A DNA stretch of 64,000 nucleotides from Dryococelus australis (GCA_029891345.1 CM057000.1:137128663-137192662), one strand, 5' to 3'. Positions 32,320 through 44,598 are shown, counted from the first letter of the stretch. Program-made: numbers and translations. The notes: generated from the sequence alone by a model not told the origin.

Positions 32320-34260
32320 TTATTTATTTATTTAGTTATTCGCATCCCACATTCCAATATTCTTTGGAAAGGTCTTGTCAATTATTATTATTATTTTTAA
32401 TATTTGTTATACAATATGGATATCTGCACACAATTACATTAACATAAAAATATATAACAGATAAATAATCTAATTAACGCACTTCTTAATTCTAGCAATT
32501 TTACAAACATGTAAAGACTACATTTTGGTTGCCGTACCAGTTATTACAGATAGATATTAAAGTATAAATATGTAAAGTCTACTTTAGATTGAAACACAAG
32601 GTATTACATGAAGTCTCCTTATATCAGTCTTGTTCCGCATTATAGAAATTCATCGTTATTTAAGTATTCTTCTACAGAATAGAAGGCCTTATTTAAAAAG
32701 TAGGATTTAAGAGTTCTTTTTAATTACTGCAAAATAATTAATTTACTTTAAATGACCAAGTAGGTTATTTATTAGTTTTGCCCCAGCATAGTATGGATTT
32801 GATGTAAATTTTGAGGCATTGTAGGAGAATAGGTGTAGGTGATTAGCTTGTCTGATGAAGTAATGGTGTTTATCACTATTTTTAACTTTTTAAATGTTTT
32901 CCATGTAAAAAAGAATACTACGGTACGTATACATGCCATGGAAGAGTGATAATTTTGTTATTTATAAACTATAGGTTAGCCTATGAAAGTGTTTTTAGTA
33001 TTGTCACGTGCCTAGAATAGTTACGATGTTACAAAATTGTGTTATCATACAAAGACTGAAAAAAAAAAAAAAGTGAAATTAACTCGACATTGGATACAGT
33101 TCTATCCACTAAGCCACTTATTAATCTCACTATATTACTCTGTAATCTAAAAGCCTTTTTCCATTTTGTCAATTTACCCCAAAATATTATTCCATAATTT
33201 ATTATGGACTGAATATTTGAGAAATCGTATGCAAGTATTGTAATAATATTACAAATATTTTTAAAGGTATGTACCGCAAAACACACTGAACTCAGTTTTT
33301 TACAGAAACTATCAACATTCTCAGTCCATGTTAAATTAATGTCTACAATGAGTCCTAGAAATTTAGTATTATTTACTGTCTGTAACCCATCTTCTTCTAT
33401 TGTTGTGCATCTTCCATCCTGCATTGTATGTTTATTTCTTTGCATGAAATTCATGAGCGCAGATTTGTTCACATTTAATATTAATTTATTATACTGGAAC
33501 AAACTGGACATCTCAATCACTGTTTTATATTTCCTTCAAGAACAGCGTTATTTGAACTAGTTACCAAAATGTTTGTGTCATCCACAAACATTATAGCTGA
33601 GTCGTTGGTTATTTGTTCTGTAAAATAATTAATAAATATTAAGAATAAAATTGCTCCCAGTATTGATCCATGTGGCACTCCTACTCGAGTAGTTCTGATA
33701 TTGGACATAACATCTGTATGTGATTTTTGTCATAATATCTTATGGAGGTGATATGTTTTCTGTCTTCAAGATATGATTTAAACAGATGATTGGTTACGCC
33801 TCTTATTCCATACTGTTTAGGTTTTTGCAATAAAAATATTGTGGTCGACACAATCAAAAGCTTTTGAAAGGTCTGCGAATATACCTGTTGATAATTGTTT
33901 TTTATCAAAAGAAGTTAATATTTTTTTCAGTAAAACTGTAAATAGCTTGTTCTGTGGATCTTCCATCTACAAAGCCATACTGATGCAATGAAATAACCTT
34001 TTTTTTTTATATTGAAAATTGGGTCAGTTTATTTGCTATCAATTTCTCTATTTTTTCTTTTTTTTTTTTTTAAGTATGTAAGAAGGGCAATAGGCCTATG
34101 GTTATCCATCAATGCCTTGTCACCTTTTTTATGTATTGGTACTACTTTTGCATATTTGAGTCTATCAGGAAAAATTCCCCGGGCAAGACATTCATTGAAA
34201 AGGCAAGTCAATGGCAGCTGCTTTTGAAATGTTATTTACATTTATGATGTCGTCTTTATA
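32320..34260 (-). mobile_element. 5'-truncated LINE with natural 3' end
   Basis: Minus-strand LINE of the same type as 20735-21965. The 3' end is (TAAA)n-like (32321-32336, TATTTATTTATTTAG on the plus strand), typical of CR1/L2-group elements with short tandem 3' tails. Coding similarity starts about 34255 and ends at the ORF2 stop at 32640-32642, leaving a 3' UTR of about 320 bp. The 5' part (ORF1, endonuclease) is missing, as expected from incomplete target-primed reverse transcription. Confidence 0.75.
32640..34255 (-). pseudogene. LINE ORF2 reverse transcriptase, degenerate
   Basis: Minus strand, several frames. RT blocks in order: FPDRLKYAKVVPIHKKGDKA and HRPIALLT (34211-34060); QYG(F) and VDGRS-like sequence hidden by frameshifts; KPKQYGIRGVTNHLFKSYLE near 33820; GVPHGSILG (33655-33681, normally GVPQGS); and MFVDD (FVDD at 33577-33588, normally F/YADD). 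A thumb and C-terminal region follows (NTKFLGLIVDINLTWTENVD near 33370), ending FYSVEEYLNNDEFL before the stop at 32640. The Q-to-H and A-to-V changes at conserved RT positions, plus at least four frame breaks, make it inactive. A T-rich run near 34036-34072 disrupts the palm. Confidence 0.75.
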
Positions 34261-34904
34261 GATAGGTGTGAAAACAGCGTGGTGGAAGGAAAAAAGGCAA
34301 GTAAAAATAATATTTAATAACAGATATATACGGTCCTTATAATGATTTTCGAAATTGATTAAAGGTATGTCAATACTGTTGCTTATGCCTGATTAATCAT
34401 AGATTTAAGCGGTTTGAATTTTACGCAAATGCAGTAGTATTCCAAAGTAAAGAGAAATAAATTATAACTGAGAGCTTGTAAATGAAATATTGCGAAATTT
34501 TCGCACCATTAAAAAACGAAATGTGATAAAATTATACTTATTAGACACTATGCTTATAAGCAGTATTTAATTTTTTTTCTGGGTTAGATACGCGGATGGG
34601 ACGAATTGCTAGTCACAATTGTTTGATGTATAAATATAATTTTTGGTGGTTGTGCATGTAGGGTATTGTTTTCATACATATTTATTGAAAACAAGTGTAA
34701 AACAGCATTGATAATGCGACTAATGCATTTCAAACTAATATCACTGGCTCGCGGCGTGTACGTGTATATATGTGACCTATGTATATCTAATGACAACACT
34801 GATAAACATCGTTATTTGACATTCACATTCTAACTAAATTCTTCGTTAACTGACTAAGCTTGATTAGTTGTTTCTGTCCTAATGAAAGCTGAACAAGTAA
34901 AATC
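34261..34904. other. Unassigned A+T-rich DNA
   Basis: Nothing recognised. Confidence 0.45.
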
Positions 34905-35085
34905 AAACTGACCGAGCAAGTAGTAATTAGTAAACACTGAGCTATCATTCTGCAGGGCCGGGGTTTGAATCCCTGTCCGGGCATCCTCATTTCAGTTTTC
35001 CATGGTTTCCTGACATGACTCCAGGCAAATGCCAAGATGGTTCCTTACTAAAGACTATTGCCGCTTCCTTTTTCAGTTCCCTTGA
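34905..35085 (+). mobile_element. tRNA-derived SINE with conserved insect core
   Basis: The tRNA-like part ends in a B box (GGGGTTTGAATCCCTG). The core CATCCTCATTTCAGTTTTCC, ATGGTTTCCTGACATGACTC and CAGGCAAATGCCAAGATGG follows, then GCCGCTTCCTTTTTCAGTTC. This layout and the CAGGCAAATGC and GCCGCTTCCTT blocks match, from memory, a SINE family abundant in polyneopteran insects. No clear poly-A or target duplication was located. Confidence 0.7.
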
Positions 35086-35097
35086 ACTATGTTATAG

Positions 35098-35453
<356 letters not shown>

Positions 35454-36030
35454 GCCCTTTTCCTTAATGATATCGCCGTAGAGGACTGTGAAGCCATAAA
35501 AAATTGCAGGTAAAGAAATTAGTGTTTCTTGCGTGCAGGTTGTAAGATTTTACAAAGTTTCTTAGTGGCAGTTTCTTAGCGGCAGGTGATTCTACTTTTT
35601 TTGGTCCCCAAAAGCGTAAAATCGCCCTTTTTATTTCAGTACTTACTCGGATTTTCTGCGCAGTGTTTCGGACACCAGGTAAGGGAAGCTACGTTTATAA
35701 GTCTAGATTTAGAGCCACAATAGCTCTCATGATACTCGTAGAGAACTCTGGCAAAGTGTTTTGAAGCTGACAGAATAGAGCTGATATTTGTCTCTTATTA
35801 GACCTGGAATACTCTTAAAATCTTATGTAACTAACTCAGGACCGTTAACATTGGGAACACAGTTTAGGATGAGAGAAGGTGTCAGCAGAGAGTATTTATA
35901 GAAAATCAGAGGCCACAATTAGTTAATGCTATGTCGGAATCACATTCCAGCAGTTCTAATTTTCCATGTAGTTTAAGATACAGAGCAGAGATACTGAGCA
36001 GTATTCATTAACTGTAAATTTTACTTGCGG
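35454..36030. other. Unassigned DNA
   Basis: TTTCTTAGTGGCAG/TTTCTTAGCGGCAG is a small tandem duplication near 35559-35585. Nothing else recognised. Confidence 0.45.
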
Positions 36031-36215
36031 GTCACTCCCGGATTTTCGCATATAGAAACCGTGCCTGGACGACGCAGTACGCCGGCGGGTTTTCTCAGAG
36101 ATCTTCTGTTTCCCTTTTCCGCGTCATTGCATTCCAAGGCGCTTCTCCGTATCTGCCTTATTCATCTCTCACCGGCTCTAAAGACTTTAGCTTAGCTTAG
36201 ATGACAAGAGCCGTC
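36031..36215 (+). mobile_element. SINE body copy without tRNA head
   Basis: Matches the body of the SINE at 1321: GGATTTTCGCATATAGAAAC, GTGCCTGGACGACGCAGTAC, CGGCGGGTTTTCTCAGAGAT, TCTGTTTCCCTTTTCC, then ACAAGAGCCGTCCAAACCTC. It begins just downstream of where the tRNA-like head would end. Confidence 0.75.
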
Positions 36216-36324
36216 CAAACCTCTTATTAACTTATTTTGTAATATTAACGTAATTATTCATGACACCAGCGACTGATTTGCAATGTCAGAATTTAATATG
36301 ATCAAGTTTTATTTAATAACATAT

Positions 36325-36573
36325 CATAGAGGTATAATTCACCAGAGGGCGTGTGACGTCATATAAATGTGTTCAACATGGAACAATGTTTTGTTAAAGT
36401 CACGTGACAGATCCCGAACACACCATTCGCTCCCTGGAGCGTGACGTCACGAAGGTGCGTCCAACAAGGTTCGCCATTGCACAGTCTTCCTAAAATCACG
36501 TGACCCATCTTGAACACGCCCTTCATTACAGTCTCTTATAGCAGACGCCGCCTCTATCTATTATACCTCTATG
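36325..36573. mobile_element. 249-bp MITE with internal duplication and CRE/E-box palindromes
   Basis: CATAGAGGTATAAT at 36325 is repeated inverted as ATTATACCTCTATG ending at 36573, giving 14-bp perfect TIRs. The interior holds two diverged ~90-bp units. Each has GCGTGNGACGTCA-like sequence (36349 and 36439), then AAAGTCACGTGACAGATC or AAAATCACGTGACCCATC. So TGACGTCA (CRE) and CACGTG (E-box) each occur twice in the same order. No coding. Confidence 0.75.
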
Positions 36574-38459
36574 GGTATACTAGACCTCAATGACTATACA
36601 ACATATTGTGAAGTTCGTGTTGTATGCTTTAACATTTACATGTTTATGAGTACAGGTTTCTTTGGGTTTGTAGCTAACAAAGGAAACATTAAATAACGTT
36701 TAGGAACAGCCCACGGTTATGAGAGATTTCGAGATCGCTGCAACCCAAATTTTCATATTAAAATTAGTTAGTGTTTCCAATTATATATTTGGACCTTGAA
36801 GACATATATTTGTGTACAAATTACCCTGGGCACAGTTTAGGAAGAGGCCCCAGAATATTACCGCTGAAATGGCGTGTTAAATAATCTTGTTTTTGATAGC
36901 GACGTTTGTAGGGGCCGATAACGCAAATTGAAAAATAATGACTTTTCGTTTGATTAGACCCCCGAACAACCTAGATATCCAGAAGTCAACATATCGAAAC
37001 AAAATTTAGAGACGTAAGAAATATTTTAGTAACGTTTTTGGCTTCCAAATCATAGTTTCGGACAGTAACGTAGTTTTATGTCCGTGACCGCAAAACAGAC
37101 AATTATACAGTAACCGTGGCATAAAGTTTCTCATGCATCCTAAGCTGGCCGCGCTGAGAGAATATTATTTTGAAACTCAGTTTAAGGCTTTTGAAGTATA
37201 ATTAATTATTATTTTGACTTACTGCCTTTTACGATAAGTCTAAGAATATTTTCAGTGGCAGAATTAACACTTCAAGTACATTTTATCACGTTATCGTGTC
37301 TTACAACCATACGTTTTCAAGATTATTCTATTCGAATGTGAGTTAAAATTATTGATTTACTGAATATCTGAATCAATATTACAATATATAATATAATAAT
37401 GCATTATGTTAAATAAGATACAGCAAAAAAAATTTGATCTATTTATTTTTTGGCGTTAGACATTCTTCTGGGTGATATTTGTTAACGTTAAGTGTACTCC
37501 ATATGAAAGAAAACAAAATTTTAAATTCCGAATAATTTCAAATATTGAGAGCAATGATCTTACTCAACTTTTCGTACTTTTGTTCATAATTATTCTATGC
37601 ACAACTCACACTATTGCGCCAAAAAGAAACTACTGAAAAACAGAACGCACATGAAAATACACTATAATTCAGTTTTGATGAAAACAATCCAATTATAATA
37701 GTGATATAAATATAAAATCAATTTCTTAGGAAACAACAGAGCATAGTGGTTGTTATGTGAGGACAATATATTTATGTTTACTTTAGCTAGTCATAGTTAA
37801 TTGATAAACTACAGAAGCATATCGTAAACATTTTACCTGATTAATACCACTTCTCCCTCATACACTTCCTATTATAAATGTCTTGAATAATTGTTTCTTA
37901 AATTGCAGTTATCATAATCATAGTGCGCGACTGTGAAAAAAGTATGCATCACTTGCGTATTCAATCACAATTTGGGATGTTCTGTAAAATCAGCGTTATC
38001 TTCCGTTTATTATCGTCTGAAATATACTCTTCATTAATTACTAAATATGATCTGGCCAACGTATAAAACGTAGCTTCTCGCGAGGACTGAACACGGAATA
38101 TTAATGTTATAATCTATTCCACCATTATTTTTTATTCAGTAAATTAGAGTAGTATGTCCGTTAGGTAAGTAATCCTTGGAGAATATTGAGCCAGCATTAC
38201 GTAACATGAACTAAAAGAAACTGTACAATATGATTCAATAACCTGAATAAATAACGTTAATTTGAATAGGTGGTTCACGAATATGTCGGCACTTAAAAAA
38301 TGCGATTGACGATTTTAAATATAAAATATCAATTAACTTAACATTTCACCAAGATGGGATTACGTAAAACAAAAAAAAAAACTTCAATTTCATGATAGTC
38401 AGTTATCTTGCCCTCGTAACCGTATCTAATTATTGTTTCCTGATCAGCCGTTTATATCA
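36574..38459. other. Unassigned A+T-rich DNA
   Basis: No gene, RNA or repeat family recognised. Confidence 0.45.
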
Positions 38460-38572
38460 CATATAACTTTCCACCTGCCACGAATTCGGGAAACCATAGA
38501 AAACCCTAATTAGGATAGCCGGACCGAGATTCAAACCCAGGTTCTCCCGAAAGTGAGTTCAGTGTTTTACAC
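38460..38572 (-). mobile_element. Truncated SINE of the conserved-core family
   Basis: The reverse complement reads GAACCTGGGTTTGAATCTCG (B box), GTCCGGCTATCCTAATTAGG, GTTTTCTATGGTTTCCCGAA. This is the same B box plus core order as the SINE at 34905. Its 5' side stops where the LINE's A-tract begins (38573). Confidence 0.6.
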
Positions 38573-38921
38573 CTTTTTTTTTTAAGTTTAAATATTTTGT
38601 ACTTAAGGGAGATCAGAACCAGAGACAAAAAGTTACCAGCCTACGACCTTAACTTTTTTTTCTTTCACAAATGATATACAGACGCGTTTACCCTTAACCT
38701 ATTATACATTACACCTTCAAACCGCAATATAAACAATAACAAAATACTCAATAAAATTTCTACACAATTTTTACATAGGGGCACAAAACGATATGAACAT
38801 TTGGTGAACTGGTTTTACTGACAAAGTTGATGAAAACATAAAGAATTATTTAATGTGAGGGGCAGCGTACGGCGTACACCCAACCTCGGTAATATACACG
38901 CACTTCCTGTAGGCATATACG

Positions 38922-41900
38922 TCAGAATGAAAATAAAAAATTGCCGTACCACTGACGCAATGTGCCACGCCGCGACATGTTCCACCTATCTTGACGAAGA
39001 AGCTGGACAAAGTCTTGAACTGTCACCGGTGTCGAATGGTCCACCAAAAAACCGATCGCATGAAGTATAAACCAGGCCGCAGCTCTTCGTCGAACTGAGG
39101 TGAAGGTGAAGAAATCGCAATGAAGCATGTGCATGTCGCTGACATCTCCACGTTCATCGCGAATTATTTTTCGTACTCGTACGCGACACAGATGCAGATG
39201 CGAGCTGCATAAACACTGGAAATTACCCTATGAAGGGCCGTGTCGGTGTTGCCACACAGCGGGCATGCAGGGTCAGCTGTCAGGTGAATGCTGTATTTAC
39301 GCTGCTGAGTTGCCACGATATTATTGTAGAAGCCGAATTCTGCAACTCGAAGATCCGAGGAAAGGTTAGGATCGGCAAGTATTTTCCATGGGCGCCTCCA
39401 GCGGATGGTTGGGGTGCGATTCACAACAGATGGTATGACAGCCGACGTTTTGGAAGCCCGAATGTACAAATATCTCGCTGAAGCGACTGTCCCTTCCGGT
39501 AAGTGTTCTACTAGAGTTGCGAGTGCTTCCTTTGCCTGGCGGTATTGAAGTGGCATGCGTCTAACTTCAGACCACATCATTTTCCGTTTTGCGGCATAAA
39601 TGTCCTCTGGGCGCAAAATTGTTGCAATTGCTGAAGACTGATATAAGGCTTCACACTTCAAAACGTGATTAATTAGACTCAGGCCTCCGTCTTGCAAGGA
39701 AAGATAAAGTTGCGGCCTAGATAATTTAAATATATAAGATTTCCACAACATGCGGCCAACAATCTGTAGTATTTGTGCACTTTGTTGACGTGGTAGTGGG
39801 AATATATGTGACACATACCACAGCTTCGCAAGTAAGAATACATTTATTAAAGTAATCCTCTGTATAATATTTGTACGACGATAATTCATTTCTATTTGAC
39901 GAGCACGGAGTTCATTTATTGCCATGTTCCAATCATAATGCAACATAAGAGTGGCGTCTGCGTGGAAGTATATGCCCAATATTTTCACCGTTTCGGCCCT
40001 CCAAAAGGGAAAAACGTCGTCAAATGGCTCGATGGTCGCGCTGAGCTCCAGTACGGCAGTTTTGTTTAGCATTCGCTCCCAGATTAGAGACACTGCGAGA
40101 AAGGTCCAGGCATTCTGCCGTCTCTGTAATTTCCCGCTCTGAACGAACGACACATGTGATGTCATCAGAATAGGCATTTAATTTAAAGGACAGGTTCGCT
40201 ACAGGGAATCCTTGCAAGCGGACACTGAGCATTCTGCACAGAGGTTCAATGGCGATAGTAAATAAAATCATGGATAGCGGGCATCCTTGTTGAACTGAAC
40301 TCTCGATCTTAATTGGCGGGGTAAGGAATCCGTTAACCAACAGCCGTGACCAAATTCCGGTACACACCATCTGCACCCACTGTACTGCATTGGCTGGAAA
40401 ATCGAAATGATGCATAACATGAAGTAAAAATTTGTGATCGACTCTATCGAATGCCTTATCCATATCAATACTCAAGAAGGCAATTTTACTGTGTTGTATT
40501 GACGAAAACAATTGAATGTCCCTTAGGGAAAGCACGCCTTGTAAAACGGAACGTCCTGGAACAGTACATGTCTGGCCGGGACCAATAATATCTGACAATC
40601 CCTCGGTTAATCGGGTGGCACAAAACCGAGCAATTATTTTATAATCGGCACATAAAAGTGTAATTGGCCTATAATCTGCGGGTTTAAGTGGACGGGATAT
40701 TTTGGGTATAAGAACAATCATCCCTTCTTTATGAGACTTGCATAACTCCCCTTTTTCAAGCACATCGCGAACAACTAAGCAGAAGTCGGTACCAATAATA
40801 TCCCATTAAATTTTGTAAAATTCGTATGGAATACCGCCAATACCAGGGGATTTTTTTGATGGCAATTGCTGTATTATTGTATTAACTTCCGCCTCTAAAC
40901 ATGGCGCCTCCATGCCCGTCTTGCTGTTACACCTCACTCTGTTTTCACAACCCTGCAAAACCGATGAAAGCAGAGCACCGTCCATGTCTTGTTTCGAGCA
41001 TAAATTTGCAAAACAATTGCGAAGCGTTTGCACTATTTCCGGCCGGTCCCGAACAGCGCCATCACTGTCAGTAAGCTGGTTGATAACTTTGCGTTGTATT
41101 TGCTGTTGTTCCTTAATGATACTAAACATGCTAAATTTCTCTTCTGCGAAGACTTTTATCATTTATCATAATATGACGATGTTTAAACTGTTTACTCAAT
41201 AAATGCATAAGCTTCTGTTTCGTGTCTCTAATACGCGGAGTTACGTGTGCGCCATTGTTTGCCTGCAGGTGAAGTTCGTGTAGCATACGTTCGTAGAATG
41301 CACGTGTTCCCCTACATTCTTTTGCCAGTCGGTACGCATGCCTTTTAAAAAGCCTCCTGACGATCCGTTTTACACACACATCCCACCATATCGCCACAGA
41401 GAGCAACTGGTATTTTTGCTACGCCAACGTACCCAATTAGCTAGGAAGTCCTCTTTTACTTCTGAGCTGTCTAATAAAGACGTATTTAGACGCCATGTCC
41501 CTCTGCCAAACCGTGTTACATTCGCAAACTTTTCAAACGTAAATGTCACTGCAGAGTGATCGTTGAAAGCTACCGGAAGAATGTCATATCGATGCACCTT
41601 GTGTATATGCTGTTTTTTCACAGAGAATCGGTCAATCCTAGACCGACTCTGTGAAGTCACATAGGTGTAATGAATTCCTTGGAAGTTAGATGCAACATCA
41701 CTCAAGTCTAAGCGAGTTATTAAAGTAGATAGGGCAGCATTAGTAGGATAAATGCCACCCTGATGATCATGGGGGTGAAGTATGCAGTTGAAATCTCCAT
41801 CGAGTATGAACTGATTACAGGGTGGATGGAAAAACGGAATCAAATCCACGGAGGAAAACTGATTTCTTTCATATCTCGCTTGGGAGCCGGAGGGAGCATA

Positions 41901-42186
41901 AACATTGACTAGCTACACATCGTTTATTCGTCCTGACATCACTTGGCCTGACGGGTAGTAGGGCAGTTCTTCACGTTCCAGCCCCTCCCCCCCCCCCCCG
42001 CGCCAGGTCACTAACGTTTGTATACACATTGAAGGTATGAAACCCTATAAAATCTTGAATCTCTACTTCTTGCAAGAATGCAATGTCAACTGTCTGTGTT
42101 CGAATCAGTGTCTCTAGCGCCGCCAATCGCGCACTGGCCGAGACTGCACAAATATTTAAAGTTAAAATTGTCAATAACTCTATCAC
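38922..42186 (-). pseudogene. LINE ORF2 (endonuclease-reverse transcriptase), decayed
   Basis: About 1,085 codons if joined. The endonuclease shows TLNICAV, LQEVEIQ (Glu), LDGDFNC, SRIDRF and NDHSAV, so all expected catalytic motifs are visible. Then come WWDVCVKRIVRRLFKRHAYR and SPGIGGIPYEFYK. RT blocks lie in one 247-codon frame (40763-40020): VLIPKISRPLKPADYRPITL, GPGQTCTVPGRSVLQG, SIDMDKAFDRVDH (motif A), QGCPLS (motif B) and AYSDD (motif C; Ser replaces the usual Ala). The thumb and C-terminal part (ILGIYFHAD, then DPACPLCGNTDTALHR near 39247) follow in another frame, and the last 70 codons in a third. Breaks: a poly-C tract at 41987, a stop near 41918, frameshifts near 41400 and 41160, a stop at 40806, and frameshifts near 40075 and 39195. 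Confidence 0.8.
41987..41999. repeat. Poly-C tract (13 C) inside LINE ORF2
   Basis: On the coding strand it reads as a Gly run after SDLAR, where endonucleases of this type normally continue ARGT. The run breaks the frame and ends in a stop shortly after. Confidence 0.8.
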
Positions 42187-43478
42187 GTGTATCTAATAAA
42201 TGTAGTGATAGTATCAGAGAGAAGGAAATGGAAAGGAGGACAAAAAGGAAAAGTGGACGAAGAAAAAATGGGGGCCGGTAATAGGGCATACAGGTTGGGA
42301 TGCACACATGTGCCGGTCGTATTGTTAGTTGGGTTATCAGGACGTTCTTGGCTAGAGGCACACATTTTATTTGTAACGGCCTTTGCTGGTTCCAAAGATT
42401 CCTTCCTGTCTTGTAGCTGTGATTGTTCACTCTGCGATAACACCTTCGCTTTGCGAACAGGACTGACTCTTGTGGCCCGGGCGTCACGTTCGTAAGGTCG
42501 CTTTTCTCTTACGGACATATTTTCATCCGCAGTTGTTACATGCTCCCGTCGTGTGGTTGCATTGTTTACGTTCTCCACGTCTATGCTGTCCACCCATGAA
42601 GGAGAGGACAATGGAATGTGTGGCGGCGAGACATCCTGTGTGTGTGGTGGTAGCCCTGCGCGAGCAGTAACAGTATTTTGAGCCGCCTCCATGTTTATCT
42701 GGCATGGCGCGGTCACTAAGGTGTTGAGGTTGACCGCATGCTCAGCAGATGAGTCACCGACAGGTGTTTGTACTGGACCTTGCTGCTCGCGTCTGCGAAG
42801 TTGAGGGTAATCCGCTCGGGGAGAGTGCTGGGCAGGGATGGACAGTATAGGCATGTCAGCTGCGAGATTTTCCATTGCCCTATTCATCCCCCAGCGGCGT
42901 ATTGCATGTGCGTACTTCAAACTAGGACACGCAATTCGTCCATGAGTAGGAGACTGGCAGTAACTGCACGTTCGTGGTTGTCCGGGATATATCATTACAG
43001 CCCGAAAGCCGTCAACTGAAACGTAAGATGGAATGTCTTTTTTTAATTCCATCTTTACCATGCGTACTCCCGTTTTTACTTGGAATTTGTATTTATGATT
43101 CCATACTTCATCTTGTAATGTAAATAGTCGACCATACTTCACTAACTCCGTCTGAATTTTTTGGTTGTCTATTTCTACAGGTAAATTTAGAATTCTTGCC
43201 AGTTTTAAGTTATCGAAGGCTTGTTCGATGGTGACGTTGATCCTTTCCTAGTCTGCGGTGACTAAAGTTAACTGGCCGTTGGTGCGACGCAGTATCGCTT
43301 CACAAGGTCCAGAGGAAACAAGTTTTAAAAACAAACAGTTCTAGTGCCCATCCAGTTGAATAGCTCCAATTTGATCTTCTGTTACAGTCAAAACCGTATC
43401 AATCCATTCATGCATTTCCATGGCCGAAGGTCGTTTGGCAAACACGATAGGCAAGGTATTCACGCGCACATTAGACAT
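42183..43478 (-). pseudogene. LINE ORF1 with CCHC zinc knuckle, two internal stops
   Basis: A single minus-strand frame from MSNVRVNTLPIVFAKRPSAM (Met at 43478) to a TGA at 42185-42183, 431 codons, interrupted by two in-frame stops (43341-43343 and about 43248). The order is: an N-terminal domain, a segment KYGRLFTLQDEVWNHKYKFQ leading to DGFRAVMIYPGQPRTC, then a knuckle C-x2-C-x4-H-x4-C (RTCSYCQSPTHGRIACP, 42923-42975), and a low-complexity, polar C-terminal half. ORF1 proteins of this layout bind element RNA in the RNP of Tx1/L1-group LINEs (family knowledge). Its stop overlaps the first codon of ORF2. Confidence 0.75.
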
Positions 43479-43630
43479 GTTGGACAAACCTAGACGTGAC
43501 TGGCACTTATATAGAACTATTACTACTCGCGTCGGAACAGAGCCCCGTTTAAGAGCGCGGGGCGACAGAACTCCGCACACCGAACGCGATTTTACTCAGC
43601 CGCTGCTCGGCTAAGGCTATACCTTCACCA

Positions 43631-44037
43631 CTTTGTTCGGTCCAGGTGTACAGTAGGTAGAAATAAGTTTGTCCAAAAAGTATCCTGAACATATTTATAG
43701 ACATAGATATGAATGCTGTTTATTAGCAGTGTAACAGAAAAACCTTTCTACATTTATTCAGGCATAACAATGCAGTTTTGGCGGAAACCTATTAAAGATA
43801 TCTACCTACTTGTTAAAGAGTGTTAAATGCCTTAGAATGTTATGCGTTAAATTGGCAAAAGAGTTACACGAATACGTGGTAGTTTAAAAATTTCACAGAA
43901 GGAGCAGGCATTTTCTTCGAAGTAGCATATAATGGACTGTTCAATCGGACACAGATGCAAAGCGTTTACAGTTATGAGAAATGTCTAAAAGCACAATGCT
44001 CAAAATATGTATTAATTTTTATACTGTTGATCGATAT

Positions 44038-44038
<1 letters not shown>
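43631..44038. other. Unassigned DNA
   Basis: Nothing recognised between the LINE 5' end and the GA microsatellite. Confidence 0.45.
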
Positions 44039-44125
<87 letters not shown>

Positions 44126-44132
44126 AGAGAGA
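44039..44132. repeat. (GA)n microsatellite
   Basis: About 46 GA dinucleotides with one interruption (GAGGAGA). It abuts the 3' side of the minus-strand SINE, so it is (TC)n on the SINE sense strand. Confidence 0.95.
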
Positions 44133-44246
44133 CTACTAGCTAACAGCAACATCCACTTCGTTAAAAAGATGCGAAAAATTCGGATTTGACTTGGCCTGTA
44201 TTTGAACCTGTGCGAGCGCTGTCAGCCGCTACGCCACCGCGGCACT
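44133..44246 (-). mobile_element. tRNA-derived SINE, minus strand, with (TC)n tail
   Basis: The reverse complement reads AAGTGCCGCGGTGGCGTAGC, GGCTGACAGCGCTCGCACAG, then GGTTCAAATACAGGCC (B box). The head GCCGCGGTGGCGTAGCGG is shared with the SINEs at 1321 and 35098. A short body follows and then the (TC)n tract. Confidence 0.6.
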
Positions 44247-44598
44247 TCCTGGATCAATAAAACTAGAATTGCTAGTAGGGTCTAAATAGATTACTTTAAA
44301 TAAAAACCAGTACAGTAATAGGCTAACTGACCTTAGTTGCCATTGATAGAGCAGTTCTACTGGTGGTTGGTTCTGTTGTATAAATGTGAGCTGCTAGCTG
44401 TTCATTGCAAAGCCGTTCGCTGACTCCCATCACAAACATGCCACCTGCCTACATATATCCTTATCTGCGTGGCCATCATCTTCCTCCACTCTTATCCCCC
44501 TTCTGCCTCTTGTACGCATTGTGTTGCTAGTTCATGTTAGCTCCACTTATATCACGCTGCGAATGCTATCCTACGAGTAACTATGAAACCTAACCAAC
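44247..44598. other. Unassigned DNA
   Basis: Nothing recognised. Confidence 0.45.

Larger units (their letters stand above)
38573..43630 (-). mobile_element. Nearly full-length two-ORF LINE resembling the Tx1/L1 group
   Basis: About 5 kb on the minus strand: a short 5' leader (to about 43630), ORF1 (43478-42183), ORF2 (42186-38922) and a ~350-bp 3' UTR ending in an A-run (poly-T at 38573-38582 on the plus strand; another A-run near 38655 is an alternative end). The ORF1 zinc knuckle, endonuclease plus RT in ORF2, the motif combination QTCTVPGRS, and a late CPLCG..H zinc motif are characteristic of Tx1-like LINEs. No target duplication could be paired, so the exact ends are inferred. Confidence 0.75.

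Noticed and set aside
41338-43614. Plus-strand ORFs over the LINE
   Set aside because: Antisense shadows of LINE ORF1 and ORF2 on the minus strand.
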